Made by a program: the position numbers and the translations under genes | In this document: positions 27,293-35,613 of the stretch, piece by piece | Numbering within the stretch: position 1 is the stretch's first letter | Layout of the letters: each line of letters opens with the position of its first letter | Source of the DNA: Bacteroidales bacterium | GTDB taxonomy: Bacteria > Bacteroidota > Bacteroidia > Bacteroidales > F082 | Assembly (NCBI GenBank): GCA_016284305.1 | Contig: JAEEON010000044.1 | Location: forward strand, 39,164-103,163 | Direction of reading: 5' to 3' | Length of the DNA: 64,000 nt | The notes under the pieces: generated by a model | What the model was told of the DNA's origin: nothing | Seen by the model: only the letters and a program-made list of their open reading frames with translations | Databases searched by the model: none

Positions 27293-27754
27293 TTAGATGC
27301 GCTTGAATTCAAGTGTGCCAGTGCCTTTAATGATATCTCCGTCTTCATCTTCTTCCTCGAATGACGTACTCAACACGAGTTTGCTACCATTGAGCGTCAC
27401 AATGTCATAAACTTCTGGTTCATCAGGAAATTCAGCGTCCACAATGGAGAGTTTTTTACCATCGATTGAATACGTTGCGGTTCCAGTAAACATATCCATA
27501 TCTTCATCCAAACCGCTAGCTACAAGCGTGTTGTCTGACTTGAATTCCCAAACCATATCCTTGAGGAAATCATTCATCAGGGCGACTTCCATGTCGAACA
27601 TCTGTTGGATTTCAGGATCGACGTTTTCGACAGACATCGTTATAGCCTGGAATTGCCATTTTCCAACGATGTTTTCTTCCTTGGAGCAAGATGAGAGCAT
27701 TGCCATGGAAGCGACCATGACGAACATTGCTAAAACTTTGAATGCTTTTTTCAT
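27293..27754 (-). CDS. Lipocalin-like lipoprotein
   Basis: 153 residues. Lipoprotein signal peptide with lipobox SMAMLSSC, then EENIVGKWQFQAITMSVENV, the GxW start typical of lipocalin-like (DUF4923/DUF5004-like) lipoproteins, and alternating beta strands (TFTGTATYSIDGKKLSIVD, GTGTLEFKRI). Probably a small outer-membrane-associated binding protein; ligand unknown. It is a paralogue of the next gene but has its own promoter and terminator. Confidence 0.8.
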   Translation of the reverse strand: MKKAFKVLAMFVMVASMAMLSSCSKEENIVGKWQFQAITMSVENVDPEIQQMFDMEVALMNDFLKDMVWEFKSDNTLVASGLDEDMDMFTGTATYSIDGKKLSIVDAEFPDEPEVYDIVTLNGSKLVLSTSFEEEDEDGDIIKGTGTLEFKRI

Positions 27755-27802
27755 TTTGATAGCTTTTTAATTAAACAAATTAAACCAGTTGAATATTTAA
27801 TG

Positions 27803-27810
27803 CAAAGATA
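27803..27810 (-). promoter_or_regulatory. Putative -7 box (TATCTTTG) for the lipocalin-like gene
   Basis: TATCTTTG on the minus strand, 49 bases upstream of the start codon at 27754. Confidence 0.55.
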
Positions 27811-27837
27811 ATAATAATTCTATTTGTATAAAAAAAT

Positions 27838-27870
27838 AACCCCGAAAGTTATTTTTCAACTCTCGGGGTT
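27838..27870 (-). terminator. Terminator after the second lipocalin-like gene
   Basis: AACCCCGA...TCGGGGTT stem with an inner AGTT/AACT extension and one mismatch, followed by a T-rich run on the minus strand; 36 bases after the stop at 27906. Confidence 0.75.
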
Positions 27871-27905
27871 CATGTCAAAAACGCACTTAAAATGTCTTAG
27901 ACCAT

Positions 27906-28307
27906 TTATGCACGGGTAAACTTGAGATAGTATGTGCAACTAAAATCGGGGTCCTCTTCATCTATTTCTCTCGCTTCCAATTCCAACGCTGAACCCGTCA
28001 ATTTCTTGATGGTGTAAACTTCTTCATCTGCGGTGCCTGCATACAAGACAAGCGTGCTGCCTGAGACGGTATAATCACCTTCATATTCATCTTCCATATA
28101 GAAGGTGCCGTCAGCCTTGAATTCCACATCATCATTAAAGATCCAGCCTGTGGCATCAAACACTTCACCATCATCATAAGTGATCACGGCGGAAGTGCAT
28201 TTCCAAGTGCCTACAATACCGGATTCATTGTCTTTTGTACAAGAGGTTAATGAAGCCATTGAAGCGATGACTACAAATAAAGTCAAAATACTAAATGCTT
28301 TTTTCAT
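27906..28307 (-). CDS. Lipocalin-like lipoprotein, paralogue
   Basis: 133 residues. Lipobox ASMASLTSC, then SGIVGTWKCTSAVITYDDGE, an 'entry' GTW strand as in the neighbouring paralogue, and a series of acidic beta strands (FYMEDEYEGDYTVSGSTLVL) ending TYYLKFTRA. Function unknown; the beta-barrel fold suggests binding of a small ligand near the outer membrane. Tandem duplication with its neighbour is likely. Confidence 0.78.
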   Translation of the reverse strand: MKKAFSILTLFVVIASMASLTSCTKDNESGIVGTWKCTSAVITYDDGEVFDATGWIFNDDVEFKADGTFYMEDEYEGDYTVSGSTLVLYAGTADEEVYTIKKLTGSALELEAREIDEEDPDFSCTYYLKFTRA

Positions 28308-28345
28308 AATAGGAACATTTTTAGGTTAAACATTGAATTTCTTCG

Positions 28346-28353
28346 CAAAAATA
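28346..28353 (-). promoter_or_regulatory. Putative -7 box (TATTTTTG) for the second lipocalin-like gene
   Basis: TATTTTTG on the minus strand fits TAnnTTTG, 39 bases before the start codon at 28307. Confidence 0.5.
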
Positions 28354-28416
28354 TGAAAATATTTTAATAAAGCAAGAAACAACCCAAATAATCAGCTTTT
28401 ATTTGCTATATTTTTA

Positions 28417-29313
28417 CTATTGAAATGGTTTCTCAAATACTTTTGGGAATGGTGTTTCGAATTCGTGTTCCTTACCTGTGGTTGGATGAATGAAGCAAAG
28501 TCTGTAAGCATGGAGGCAGAGCCGGCCCAATGAGTTGTCGTGGCTGCCATATTTTTCATCGCCCACGATGGGATGTCCTAAATCCTGGGCATGGACGCGG
28601 ATTTGGTTTTTCCGACCGGTTTCGAGGTGAAAATCCACAAGAGAATAGTTCTTGTTGCTGATCAGCACTTGGTAATGGGTTACGGCAAACTTACCGCCAT
28701 TGTCTGTTGGGCTGGAATAGGTGACGAACATCTTATTGTCTTTGAGCCATGATTCCACGGTACCTTCTCGGGGTTCCACTTTGCCTTCGCAAACCGCTAC
28801 ATAGCGACGGTCATACACTTTTTCTTTCCAGTTCTCTTCGAACATCATGGCGATCTTCTTGTCCTTGGCGAATAGCATCAGTCCCGAGGTGTCGCGGTCA
28901 AGGCGATGGATGGTATGGGCTCGGCAACGTTGCTGCGAGGCAGTGAAATAGTCATTCAGGATGCTTTGTGCCGTCTCTTGCTCTTTTGTTGGGCTATTGG
29001 TGAGCAGGCCTTCTTTTTTATCGATGACCACGAGGTATTTGTCCTCATAGACGATCTTGAGCCATTTGCTGTAGAAGCGTTCTTTAGCCGTAGGTTTTCC
29101 AATCTCCACGGTCATCCCAGGTTGGAGTTCAAAATCGAACTGGGAAGTCCGTTCCCCATCCACGTTTACGATGCCATTGGCAAGCATGCGTTTCACTTTG
29201 GTACGGCTGATTCCGTCCAATTGCTTCATGAGGAATTCCATGAGTGGCTTTGGTTCCAGCACATTGAATTTCAGCGGGTTGCTCTTTGAATGTGGTTTGT
29301 GTTCGCTTTTCAT
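28417..29313 (-). CDS. RluD/RluA-family 23S rRNA pseudouridine synthase
   Basis: 298 residues from the ATG at 29313 (MKSEHKPHSKSNPLKFNVLE); upstream in-frame codons overlap a terminator hairpin and are unlikely to be coding. An N-terminal S4-like RNA-binding domain (MKQLDGISRTKVKRMLANGI) is followed by the catalytic domain with the active aspartate in HTIHRLDRDTSGLMLFAKDK and GRKNQIRVHAQDLGHPIVGD. It isomerises uridine in rRNA or tRNA; the exact site cannot be told from sequence. Placed just after two tRNA-Leu genes. Confidence 0.9.
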   Translation of the reverse strand: MKSEHKPHSKSNPLKFNVLEPKPLMEFLMKQLDGISRTKVKRMLANGIVNVDGERTSQFDFELQPGMTVEIGKPTAKERFYSKWLKIVYEDKYLVVIDKKEGLLTNSPTKEQETAQSILNDYFTASQQRCRAHTIHRLDRDTSGLMLFAKDKKIAMMFEENWKEKVYDRRYVAVCEGKVEPREGTVESWLKDNKMFVTYSSPTDNGGKFAVTHYQVLISNKNYSLVDFHLETGRKNQIRVHAQDLGHPIVGDEKYGSHDNSLGRLCLHAYRLCFIHPTTGKEHEFETPFPKVFEKPFQ

Positions 29314-29327
29314 GATTATCGATATAT

Positions 29328-29363
29328 AAAAAAACCCTAACTCGTTGTAATTCAGAGTTAGGG
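29328..29363 (-). terminator. Terminator of the tRNA-Leu transcript
   Basis: CCCTAACTC and GAGTTAGGG (9-bp stem) followed by seven Ts on the minus strand; it lies 15 bases after the tRNA-Leu(CAG) gene. Confidence 0.85.
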
Positions 29364-29377
29364 ATTCCATTTAAGTG

Positions 29378-29459
29378 TGCCCCGAACAGGAGTCGAACCT
29401 GCACTCCTCTCGAAATACGCACCTGAAACGTACGCGTCTACCAATTCCGCCATCGGGGC
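29378..29459 (-). tRNA. tRNA-Leu (anticodon CAG)
   Basis: 82 nt, no encoded CCA. The acceptor arm GCCCCGA pairs with UCGGGGC; a class II tRNA with the typical Leu D-loop GGAAUUGGUAGACGC, anticodon loop UUCAGGU giving CAG (reads CUG), a short variable arm and the T-arm GCAGGUUCGACUCCUGU. Co-oriented with the second tRNA-Leu and ending in a terminator. Confidence 0.95.
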
Positions 29460-29485
29460 TAAGGAGTCTTTGTTTTTGATCGAGG

Positions 29486-29569
29486 TGCCCAGGACAAGAG
29501 TCGAACTTGCATGCCGTAATCGGCACTACCCCCTCAAAGTAGCGTGTCTACCAATTTCACCACCTGGGC
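29486..29569 (-). tRNA. tRNA-Leu (anticodon GAG)
   Basis: 84 nt. The acceptor arm GCCCAGG pairs with CCUGGGC; Leu-type D-arm GAAAUUGGUAGACACGC, anticodon loop UUGAGGG giving GAG (reads CUC/CUU), variable arm GUGCCGAUUACGGCAU, T-arm AGUUCGACUCUUG. It is the first of two tRNA-Leu genes transcribed together. Confidence 0.95.
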
Positions 29570-29582
29570 TTGATTTCGGCTG

Positions 29583-29613
29583 CAAAGGTACGACTATTTT
29601 TGAAACTTGCAAG
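29583..29613 (-). promoter_or_regulatory. Promoter of the tRNA-Leu pair
   Basis: A CTTG box (29613-29610) and TACCTTTG (29590-29583) on the minus strand are separated by 19 bases, a good match to the Bacteroidota -33/-7 promoter, and lie 13 bases before the first tRNA. Confidence 0.7.
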
Positions 29614-29642
29614 TGTTTTTTTGATTTTTTTCGAATAAAAAA

Positions 29643-29663
29643 AACGCAGCTTTTGGCTGCGTT
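29643..29663 (-). terminator. Terminator after rplT
   Basis: AACGCAGC, loop TTTTG, GCTGCGTT, followed by a long T-run on the minus strand, 25 bases after the rplT stop codon. It ends the thrS-infC-rpmI-rplT unit. Confidence 0.9.
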
Positions 29664-29688
29664 TTCTTATCGTCAATAAGACAGTGAC

Positions 29689-30033
29689 TTACTTCACTTG
29701 ATCAACGATAGCCTTGAAGGCTTCCGGGTTGTTCAGAGCGAGGTCGGCGAGCACTTTGCGGTTGATTTCGATGCCGGCCTTGTTCAGCTTGTCCATGAAC
29801 ACGCTGTACGACATGTCGTAAGCGCGAACAGCGGCGTTGATACGGACGATCCAGAGGGATCTGAAGTCACGCTTCTTGTTTCTTCTGTCGCGATAAGCGT
29901 AGGTTTGTCCTTTTTCGTAGGAGTTTTTCGCCACAGTCCAGACATTCTTTCTAGTCCTGAACTGACCTTTAGTCTTTTTGAGGATTTTCTTGCGACGGGC
30001 TCTTGAAGCCACGTGGTTGACTGATCTTGTCAT
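29689..30033 (-). CDS. rplT: 50S ribosomal protein L20
   Basis: 114 residues, standard length. [20 protein letters not shown] start, the conserved [16 protein letters not shown] and [20 protein letters not shown] basic helices, and [14 protein letters not shown]. It binds 23S rRNA early in 50S assembly. Last gene of the thrS-infC-rpmI-rplT cluster. Confidence 0.98.
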   Translation of the reverse strand: MTRSVNHVASRARRKKILKKTKGQFRTRKNVWTVAKNSYEKGQTYAYRDRRNKKRDFRSLWIVRINAAVRAYDMSYSVFMDKLNKAGIEINRKVLADLALNNPEAFKAIVDQVK

Positions 30034-30112
30034 TTCTTGAATTTTTTTCGTTCAGCGCCCCGCCCCATTGCGGGAACTTTTCTGCTGGAACAAAGGTTAA
30101 ACAATTGATTTT

Positions 30113-30307
30113 TTACGCTTGAAGCATTTGTTTCACAACTTTCTCATTAGCTTTCTCAACGATAGCGGTGTGATCCAGATTGCGTTTTCTCTTCTGGCTC
30201 TTCTTGGTCAGAATGTGGCCATGATAGGCATGCTTCCTCTTGATTTTGCCGGTACCCGTAAATTGGAAACGTTTCTTGGCGCCGGACTTTGACTTCATTT
30301 TTGGCAT
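30113..30307 (-). CDS. rpmI: 50S ribosomal protein L35
   Basis: 64 residues: [40 protein letters not shown] and the end VKQMLQA are the L35 signature. Typical position between infC and rplT. Confidence 0.97.
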   Translation of the reverse strand: MPKMKSKSGAKKRFQFTGTGKIKRKHAYHGHILTKKSQKRKRNLDHTAIVEKANEKVVKQMLQA

Positions 30308-30346
30308 TTTACAAAATTTATTTTTAACAGTTAAAAATGAGTTTAC

Positions 30347-30913
30347 TTATTTCTTTGCACTTTTAGGAGCGATCATCATCATCATGCGCTTGCCTTCCAG
30401 CTTCGGCATCATCTCTACCTTGCCAACTTCTTCAAGCTCTTGGGCAAATCGGAGCAACATGATCTCGCCTTGGTCCTTATAGACGATGGAACGTCCTCTG
30501 AAAAGCACCTCTACTCTCACCTTGTTGCCCTCTTGAAGGAAACGCTTGGCATGATTGAGCTTGAACTCAAAGTCATGGTCGTCGGTTTGGGGCCCGAGAC
30601 GGATTTCCTTGATGACCACTTTGCTGGCGTTGGATTTGATTTCCTTCTGCTTCTTCTTCTGGTCGAAGATGAACTTCTTATAATCCATGGCCTTGCAAAC
30701 GGGTGGATTGGAATCAGGTGAGATTTCCACCAGGTCCATCCCTAAGCTCTCAGCGATCCTGAGTGCTTCTTTGATGGGATAGATGTTGGTTTCAATGCCT
30801 TCACCGACCAGTCGTACCATCGGAGCCTTGATCTCTTCATTGATCCGATGCTGGTCTTCGCCTTTCTTGTTGTTACGCGGCGGATAGTTGCCTCTGTTAG
30901 GGAGCTGTGCTAT
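30347..30913 (-). CDS. infC: Translation initiation factor IF-3 with a non-standard start codon
   Basis: The conserved IF-3 N-terminus RINEEIKAP lies upstream of the first ATG (30820), and the frame stays open to a TAG at 30928. Between them there is no ATG, GTG or TTG. An AGGAG box (30927-30923) is followed by ATC (30922), ATA (30919) and ATA (30913); the last has the best spacing (9 bases) and gives a 188-residue protein, close to the usual 170-180. AUU is the well-known start of E. coli infC, where IF-3 represses its own rare start; the same autoregulation is likely here. The rest is typical: IF-3 linker and C-domain (KEIRLGPQTDDHDFEFKLNH, EVLFRGRSIVYKDQG). Confidence 0.85.
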   Translation of the reverse strand: MAQLPNRGNYPPRNNKKGEDQHRINEEIKAPMVRLVGEGIETNIYPIKEALRIAESLGMDLVEISPDSNPPVCKAMDYKKFIFDQKKKQKEIKSNASKVVIKEIRLGPQTDDHDFEFKLNHAKRFLQEGNKVRVEVLFRGRSIVYKDQGEIMLLRFAQELEEVGKVEMMPKLEGKRMMMMIAPKSAKK

Positions 30914-30961
30914 GGTTATGATCTCCTATACTTTTGTTATACACCTATATTAATTACTGCG

Positions 30962-32902
30962 TCAGCGGACGCTTTTTTCTTCTTTTACTTTCTCATCGAT
31001 CAACTTAGCGAAGGCTTCGAGACTCATCGAGCCAAGATCCACTTGGCCGTGGGCTCTCACCGATACACCTTGTTCGGCCTCTTCCTTTTCGCCGACGATG
31101 ACCATGTAAGGATACTTCTTCATTTCGGCGTCACGGATCTTACGACCGATCTTTTCGTTGCGTTCGTCAATGAGGCTGCGAATATCGCACTTTTTCAGAT
31201 ACGATTGCACATTTTGTGCAAAATTTAAATATTTTTCACTCACTGGGAGGATGATGACCTGGTCGGGAGCCAGCCAAAGCGGGAATTCTCCGGCGCAGTG
31301 TTCGAGCAGCACGGCCACAAAACGTTCCATGGAACCGAAGGGGGCTCTGTGGACCATCACCGGGCGGTGTTTCTCGTTGTCGGCACCGATGTAGCTAAGG
31401 TCGAAACGCTCAGGCAGGTTGTAATCCACTTGGATGGTACCCAGTTGCCAACGACGGCCAAGGGCGTCTTTCACCATGAAGTCGAGCTTCGGGCCATAGA
31501 AGGCAGCCTCACCATATTCCACATGGGCGGGCAGGCCTTTCTCGGCGCAAGCCTCTTGGATAGCAGCCTCGGCCTTGGCCCAGTTCTCATCGGTACCCAC
31601 ATACTTCTCATGGTCGTTGGGGTCACGGAGGGAGATCTGAGCTTCGAAGTTCTTGAAGTCCAAAGCCTTGAAGATGATCTCGATGATTTCCATCACGCGG
31701 ATGAACTCTTCTTTCACCTGGTCGGGACGGCAGAAGATATGGGCATCGTCTTGGGTGAAGGAACGCACGCGGGTCAAGCCATGGAGTTCACCACTCTGCT
31801 CGTAACGATACACGGTACCGAACTCGGCGCAGCGGAACGGCAGGTCTTTATAGGAACGAGGTTTGTTCTTGAAGATCATGCAGTGATGGGGGCAGTTCAT
31901 GGGTTTCAGCAGGTATTCCTCGCCTTCTTCGGGTGTGGTGATTGGGCGGAAGCTATCGGCGCCATAGTGATCCCAGTGACCGGAGGTGACGTAAAGCTGT
32001 TTTCCTCCGATATGGGGAGTGATGACTTGTTCATAGCCATATTCCTTCTGGATCTTGGTCAGATAGTCTTGCAGGCGCAGACGGAGTTCGGTGCCTTTGG
32101 GCAGCCAGATCGGCAGACCCTTGCCCACCATGTCGCTGAACATAAAGAGTTCCAGTTCACGGCCCAACTTGCGGTGGTCGCGTTTCTTGGCCTCTTCGAG
32201 GAGCACGAGATAGTCGTCGAGATCCTTCTTTTTGGGGAAGGTGATGCCATAGACGCGGGTGAGTTGCTTGCGTTTCTCATCGCCACGCCAGTAGGCGCCA
32301 GCCAAGGAAGTCAGCTTCACTGCCTTGATGAAGCTGGTGTCGGGGATATGCGGTCCGCGGCAAAGATCCGTGAAGTCGCCATTCTTATAATATGTGATGG
32401 TTCCATCTTCGAGGTCGTTGATAAGTTCCACCTTGTAGGGATCGCCTTTTTCCTCGAAATACTTCAAAGCGTCAGCCTTGGAGACCTCGACACGCTCAAA
32501 CTGCTCCTTGGTACGAGCCAGTTCCAGCATGCGGTTCTCGATCTTTTCCAGGTCGGCTTCCGTCAAAGTGATGTCACCAGTGTCGATGTCATAATAAAAA
32601 CCATTGTCCACCGAGGGACCGATGCCGAATTTTACTCCTTCATACAAGGACTCGATGGCGGCGGCCATGAGGTGAGCTGAAGAGTGCCACATGGTTGACT
32701 TGCCTTCCGGGTCGTTCCAGGTGAACAGCTGGATGGTAGCGTCTTCGTTGATGGGTCTGGTGGCATCCCACATCTTGTCGTTCACTTTGGCCGACAACAC
32801 GTTACGAGCCAATCCTTCGCTCAAACTCTTGGCGATGTCAAGGGGGGTAACCCCTGCTTCATATTGTCTGACACTCTGGTCAGGAAAGGTTATATTAATC
32901 AT
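30962..32902 (-). CDS. thrS: Threonyl-tRNA synthetase
   Basis: 646 residues. N-terminal TGS domain ([20 protein letters not shown]), editing domain with [15 protein letters not shown] and [16 protein letters not shown], class II catalytic core ([54 protein letters not shown]) and an anticodon-binding C-terminus. The zinc ligands C and H of the core are present. It charges tRNA-Thr. First gene of the thrS-infC-rpmI-rplT operon, with its promoter box at 32930-32937, back to back with the C10 protease promoter. Confidence 0.98.
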   Translation of the reverse strand: MINITFPDQSVRQYEAGVTPLDIAKSLSEGLARNVLSAKVNDKMWDATRPINEDATIQLFTWNDPEGKSTMWHSSAHLMAAAIESLYEGVKFGIGPSVDNGFYYDIDTGDITLTEADLEKIENRMLELARTKEQFERVEVSKADALKYFEEKGDPYKVELINDLEDGTITYYKNGDFTDLCRGPHIPDTSFIKAVKLTSLAGAYWRGDEKRKQLTRVYGITFPKKKDLDDYLVLLEEAKKRDHRKLGRELELFMFSDMVGKGLPIWLPKGTELRLRLQDYLTKIQKEYGYEQVITPHIGGKQLYVTSGHWDHYGADSFRPITTPEEGEEYLLKPMNCPHHCMIFKNKPRSYKDLPFRCAEFGTVYRYEQSGELHGLTRVRSFTQDDAHIFCRPDQVKEEFIRVMEIIEIIFKALDFKNFEAQISLRDPNDHEKYVGTDENWAKAEAAIQEACAEKGLPAHVEYGEAAFYGPKLDFMVKDALGRRWQLGTIQVDYNLPERFDLSYIGADNEKHRPVMVHRAPFGSMERFVAVLLEHCAGEFPLWLAPDQVIILPVSEKYLNFAQNVQSYLKKCDIRSLIDERNEKIGRKIRDAEMKKYPYMVIVGEKEEAEQGVSVRAHGQVDLGSMSLEAFAKLIDEKVKEEKSVR

Positions 32903-32929
32903 AAAACTCAGCCTTTATAAAAATGCCTG

Positions 32930-32937
32930 CAAAATTA
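32930..32937 (-). promoter_or_regulatory. Putative -7 box for thrS
   Basis: TAATTTTG on the minus strand, 28 bases before the thrS start; it faces away from the C10 protease promoter 22 bases further on. Confidence 0.6.
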
Positions 32938-32958
32938 CACATTTTTTCTGAATTGTTG

Positions 32959-32966
32959 TACCTTTG
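32959..32966 (+). promoter_or_regulatory. Putative -7 box for the first C10 protease
   Basis: TACCTTTG matches TAnnTTTG and lies 20 bases before the ATG at 32987. The leader is therefore very short. Confidence 0.6.
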
Positions 32967-32986
32967 CCTCGTAAATATTTCAACAA

Positions 32987-35578
32987 ATGAAAAAATTTCT
33001 CCTTCCACTCTTTACACTCCTCTGTTCAACGATAGCAATTGCTCAGAATACCATCACTGAGAAACAAGCTCGTAGCGTTGCTGAAGCCTTCGCGAAAACC
33101 AAGTCCGAACTGCGTAATAGCGACCTTGTCTTGGTTAGGACAACCAACATCTTTGTTTATGACATCGGTGACCATGGCTACGTTATGGTCTCAGGCGATC
33201 AGGTGCTCCCTCCTCTCCTCGGCTATTCGACAAAGGAGAACTTTATCCCTGTTGACGATGCTCCGGACAACTATGCGTCGTGGATCCAACACTATGACGA
33301 GATGATTGACTTTGCAAAAGAGAGAGGCATACAACCCGAGGCCGAAGTCGTTGAGCAATGGGACATGGCCATGAGGGGTGACTTTGGAACGAGAAACCAG
33401 AACACCGTAGCCCCATTGATTGAAACCCATTGGAACCAAGACTGCTACTATAACGAGTATTGTCCCTATACGGGAGGTGGTGGATGGTGGGATGACGGTG
33501 GTCCATGCGGCCATGCCTATGCCGGTTGTGTAGCCTGCGCCATGGCTCAGGTAATGAAATACTGGAACCATCCCCTCCATGGTTTTGGCTCTCATAGCTA
33601 TACTCACCCCACCTACGGATTGCAAACCGCCAACTTCGGTGAGACCACCTACCATTGGATCCAAATGCCCAACAGCATCTATTCACATAATGACGCGGTG
33701 GCCACACTCATGTATCACTGCGGTGTCAGTGTTGACATGAACTATGGTCCTGGAGGCAGCGGAGCACAATCCAAGGATGTTGAGACGGCTTTCCGCTCCT
33801 ATTTCGGCTATTGCGGTGCCAAATACCGTGAGAAGAGCAAGTACGATGAGGCCACCTGGATTTCCCTGTTGAAAGCCGACCTCGACCAAGCCCACCCTAT
33901 CTATTATTCAGGCACCTCGGGCAGTGCGGGTCACGCCTTTGTTTGTGATGGTTACGATGACAATGACTTCTTCCATTTCAACTTCGGTTGGAGCGGTGCC
34001 GGCGACAATTATTACTCGATTTACGATGTCTATGGCTACAATGGCAACCAGGCGGCGGTGCTTAACATTGTCCCGATTGACATCCGTCCCGACGCCAATG
34101 GCATCATCTATGTGAGTGCCGACGGTGAAGGCAACGGCTCGTCCTGGGACCAATCCACCTCGTTCTTCGAATATGCCACCTACCTCTCCAGCGGTGGCAA
34201 CAACCGCGTCTGGGTGAAGAAAGGTATTTATTATGGCGATGACACCGACCCCGAGAATGCTTTCGTCATCTCGGCAAGCAACAAGATTTACGGTGGCTTC
34301 AATGGCGATGAGGCTCCGGATTTTGACCTCAGCCAGCGCGACTTCGTCAACAATGCCACCATCCTCGACGGTCAAGGTCTCAAACGTGTCCTGAATCAAG
34401 AAGACCTTCTCAGTCCCAGCAGCAGAGCCTTGTGGAACGGCTTCACCATCCGCAACGGTCACTCTGCCACAGGTGCAGGCGTCTATATCAACGGGTTTGT
34501 CACTTTGGAGAACTGCATCTTTGAAGACAATGTCGCTGACGCCTTCGGAGGCGCGGTTTATGTCAACTCATCCACCAACAACAACCAAGTGTCCTTGATC
34601 AACTGCCAGCTTCGACGCAACACCGCCTCGATAGGTGGTGGTTTGTGCGATCGCGGCTACACCACTCTCACCAACTGCATCATCGCCAACAACGCTGCCA
34701 TCACGAAAGGTGGTGGCGTGTATGCCTATAACAACGCCATGCCACAATACAGGGGTTGCATCATCGCCAACAACTCCGCCAACGAAGGCGGAGGCATCTA
34801 CGCCCGTGGCAAAGTCCAGCTTCTCAACTGCAATGTCGTCATGAATGAGGCCAGCTCCAAATATGGAGGCGTGTACAACGAGGACCATAACAGCGTTTAC
34901 ACCAGCAGCATTTTCTGGGGCAACGTCTCTCCCGTGAACAACCAACAGCATGAAGGCCCTGGCACCTTCCTGTACTGTGCCGTTCAAGGTGGCATGGAAG
35001 GGGAAGGCAACATCGACCTTCCTGAAGAGAATGACGGTGATGAACCCGGTATGTTTGTGAGGTTCCTCTCCCCTGCCCAATATCCTGGCGCTGCCTTCAG
35101 CGAAGCCAATTGGAACATCTCCTCAAGAAGCATCTGCCTTAATAGCGGCAAACCTGGCACCGTGGGATACTCCCTCGACATGCTTGGACACCAACGGGTC
35201 CAGCATGAACGTGTAGATATCGGTGCTTACGAGAAAAATGCCTCGCTTACCCTCATCGAAGCATCCATCTATGAAGACCAAACCTATTGGTTCAACAACC
35301 GACCACTCCATGAACCTGGCTATTACACCACGGTTTACCCGACATCCAGCTGCGACAGTGTCGTTGGGTTGACATTGTCAGTGACCCTTGGCACCGACGA
35401 AAATGACTACGTGAATTCAGAGGTTCAATCCCTCAAGATTTATTCCCTCATGGGACAACTTGTAGGAACCGCCAATGACGAGAAAGCGGTGCGTAACCTA
35501 AATCTCAAGCCAGGTTGCTATTTGCTTCAACTGCAAACCAGCGAAGGTTATATAAACAAAAAGGTGATCATCCCTTGA
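32987..35578 (+). CDS. Secreted C10 (streptopain-type) cysteine protease with beta-helix and T9SS tail
   Basis: 863 residues. Signal peptide 1-20, an inhibitor-like propeptide (about 25-130), peptidase C10 domain with nucleophile C181 in AGCVACAMAQVMKYW and H316 in GHAFVCDGYDDND, then a right-handed parallel beta-helix region (about 370-690, repeats such as NCIIANNAAITKGGGVY and CIIANNSANEGGGIY), and a T9SS type A sorting domain at the end (VQSLKIYSLMGQLVG, LNLKPGCYLLQLQ). It is secreted and surface-attached. Substrate unknown; host or dietary proteins, or defence against other bacteria, are possible. Convergent with a second C10 protease gene. Confidence 0.9.
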   Translation: MKKFLLPLFTLLCSTIAIAQNTITEKQARSVAEAFAKTKSELRNSDLVLVRTTNIFVYDIGDHGYVMVSGDQVLPPLLGYSTKENFIPVDDAPDNYASWIQHYDEMIDFAKERGIQPEAEVVEQWDMAMRGDFGTRNQNTVAPLIETHWNQDCYYNEYCPYTGGGGWWDDGGPCGHAYAGCVACAMAQVMKYWNHPLHGFGSHSYTHPTYGLQTANFGETTYHWIQMPNSIYSHNDAVATLMYHCGVSVDMNYGPGGSGAQSKDVETAFRSYFGYCGAKYREKSKYDEATWISLLKADLDQAHPIYYSGTSGSAGHAFVCDGYDDNDFFHFNFGWSGAGDNYYSIYDVYGYNGNQAAVLNIVPIDIRPDANGIIYVSADGEGNGSSWDQSTSFFEYATYLSSGGNNRVWVKKGIYYGDDTDPENAFVISASNKIYGGFNGDEAPDFDLSQRDFVNNATILDGQGLKRVLNQEDLLSPSSRALWNGFTIRNGHSATGAGVYINGFVTLENCIFEDNVADAFGGAVYVNSSTNNNQVSLINCQLRRNTASIGGGLCDRGYTTLTNCIIANNAAITKGGGVYAYNNAMPQYRGCIIANNSANEGGGIYARGKVQLLNCNVVMNEASSKYGGVYNEDHNSVYTSSIFWGNVSPVNNQQHEGPGTFLYCAVQGGMEGEGNIDLPEENDGDEPGMFVRFLSPAQYPGAAFSEANWNISSRSICLNSGKPGTVGYSLDMLGHQRVQHERVDIGAYEKNASLTLIEASIYEDQTYWFNNRPLHEPGYYTTVYPTSSCDSVVGLTLSVTLGTDENDYVNSEVQSLKIYSLMGQLVGTANDEKAVRNLNLKPGCYLLQLQTSEGYINKKVIIP

Positions 35579-35595
35579 TGGATGACCACCTTTTC
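35558..35595. terminator. Hairpin shared by the two convergent C10 protease genes
   Basis: AAGGTGATCATCC and GGATGACCACCTT pair with one mismatch across the end of the first gene, flanked by A-runs on the left and T-runs on the right, so it may work in both directions. Confidence 0.65.
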
Positions 35596-35613
35596 AAATC
35601 GATATTTTCAATT

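Noticed and set aside
28417..29370. Longer start of the pseudouridine synthase at 29370
   Set aside because: The extra codons overlap the tRNA terminator hairpin; the ATG at 29313 is the better start.
29379..29569. tRNA genes considered as an integration site (att)
   Set aside because: No integrase, no repeated tRNA 3' end and ordinary core genes on both sides.
31298..32680. Long open frame (460 codons) on the plus strand opposite thrS
   Set aside because: It is a mirror of the thrS codon pattern, with no recognisable motifs; thrS on the minus strand is certain.
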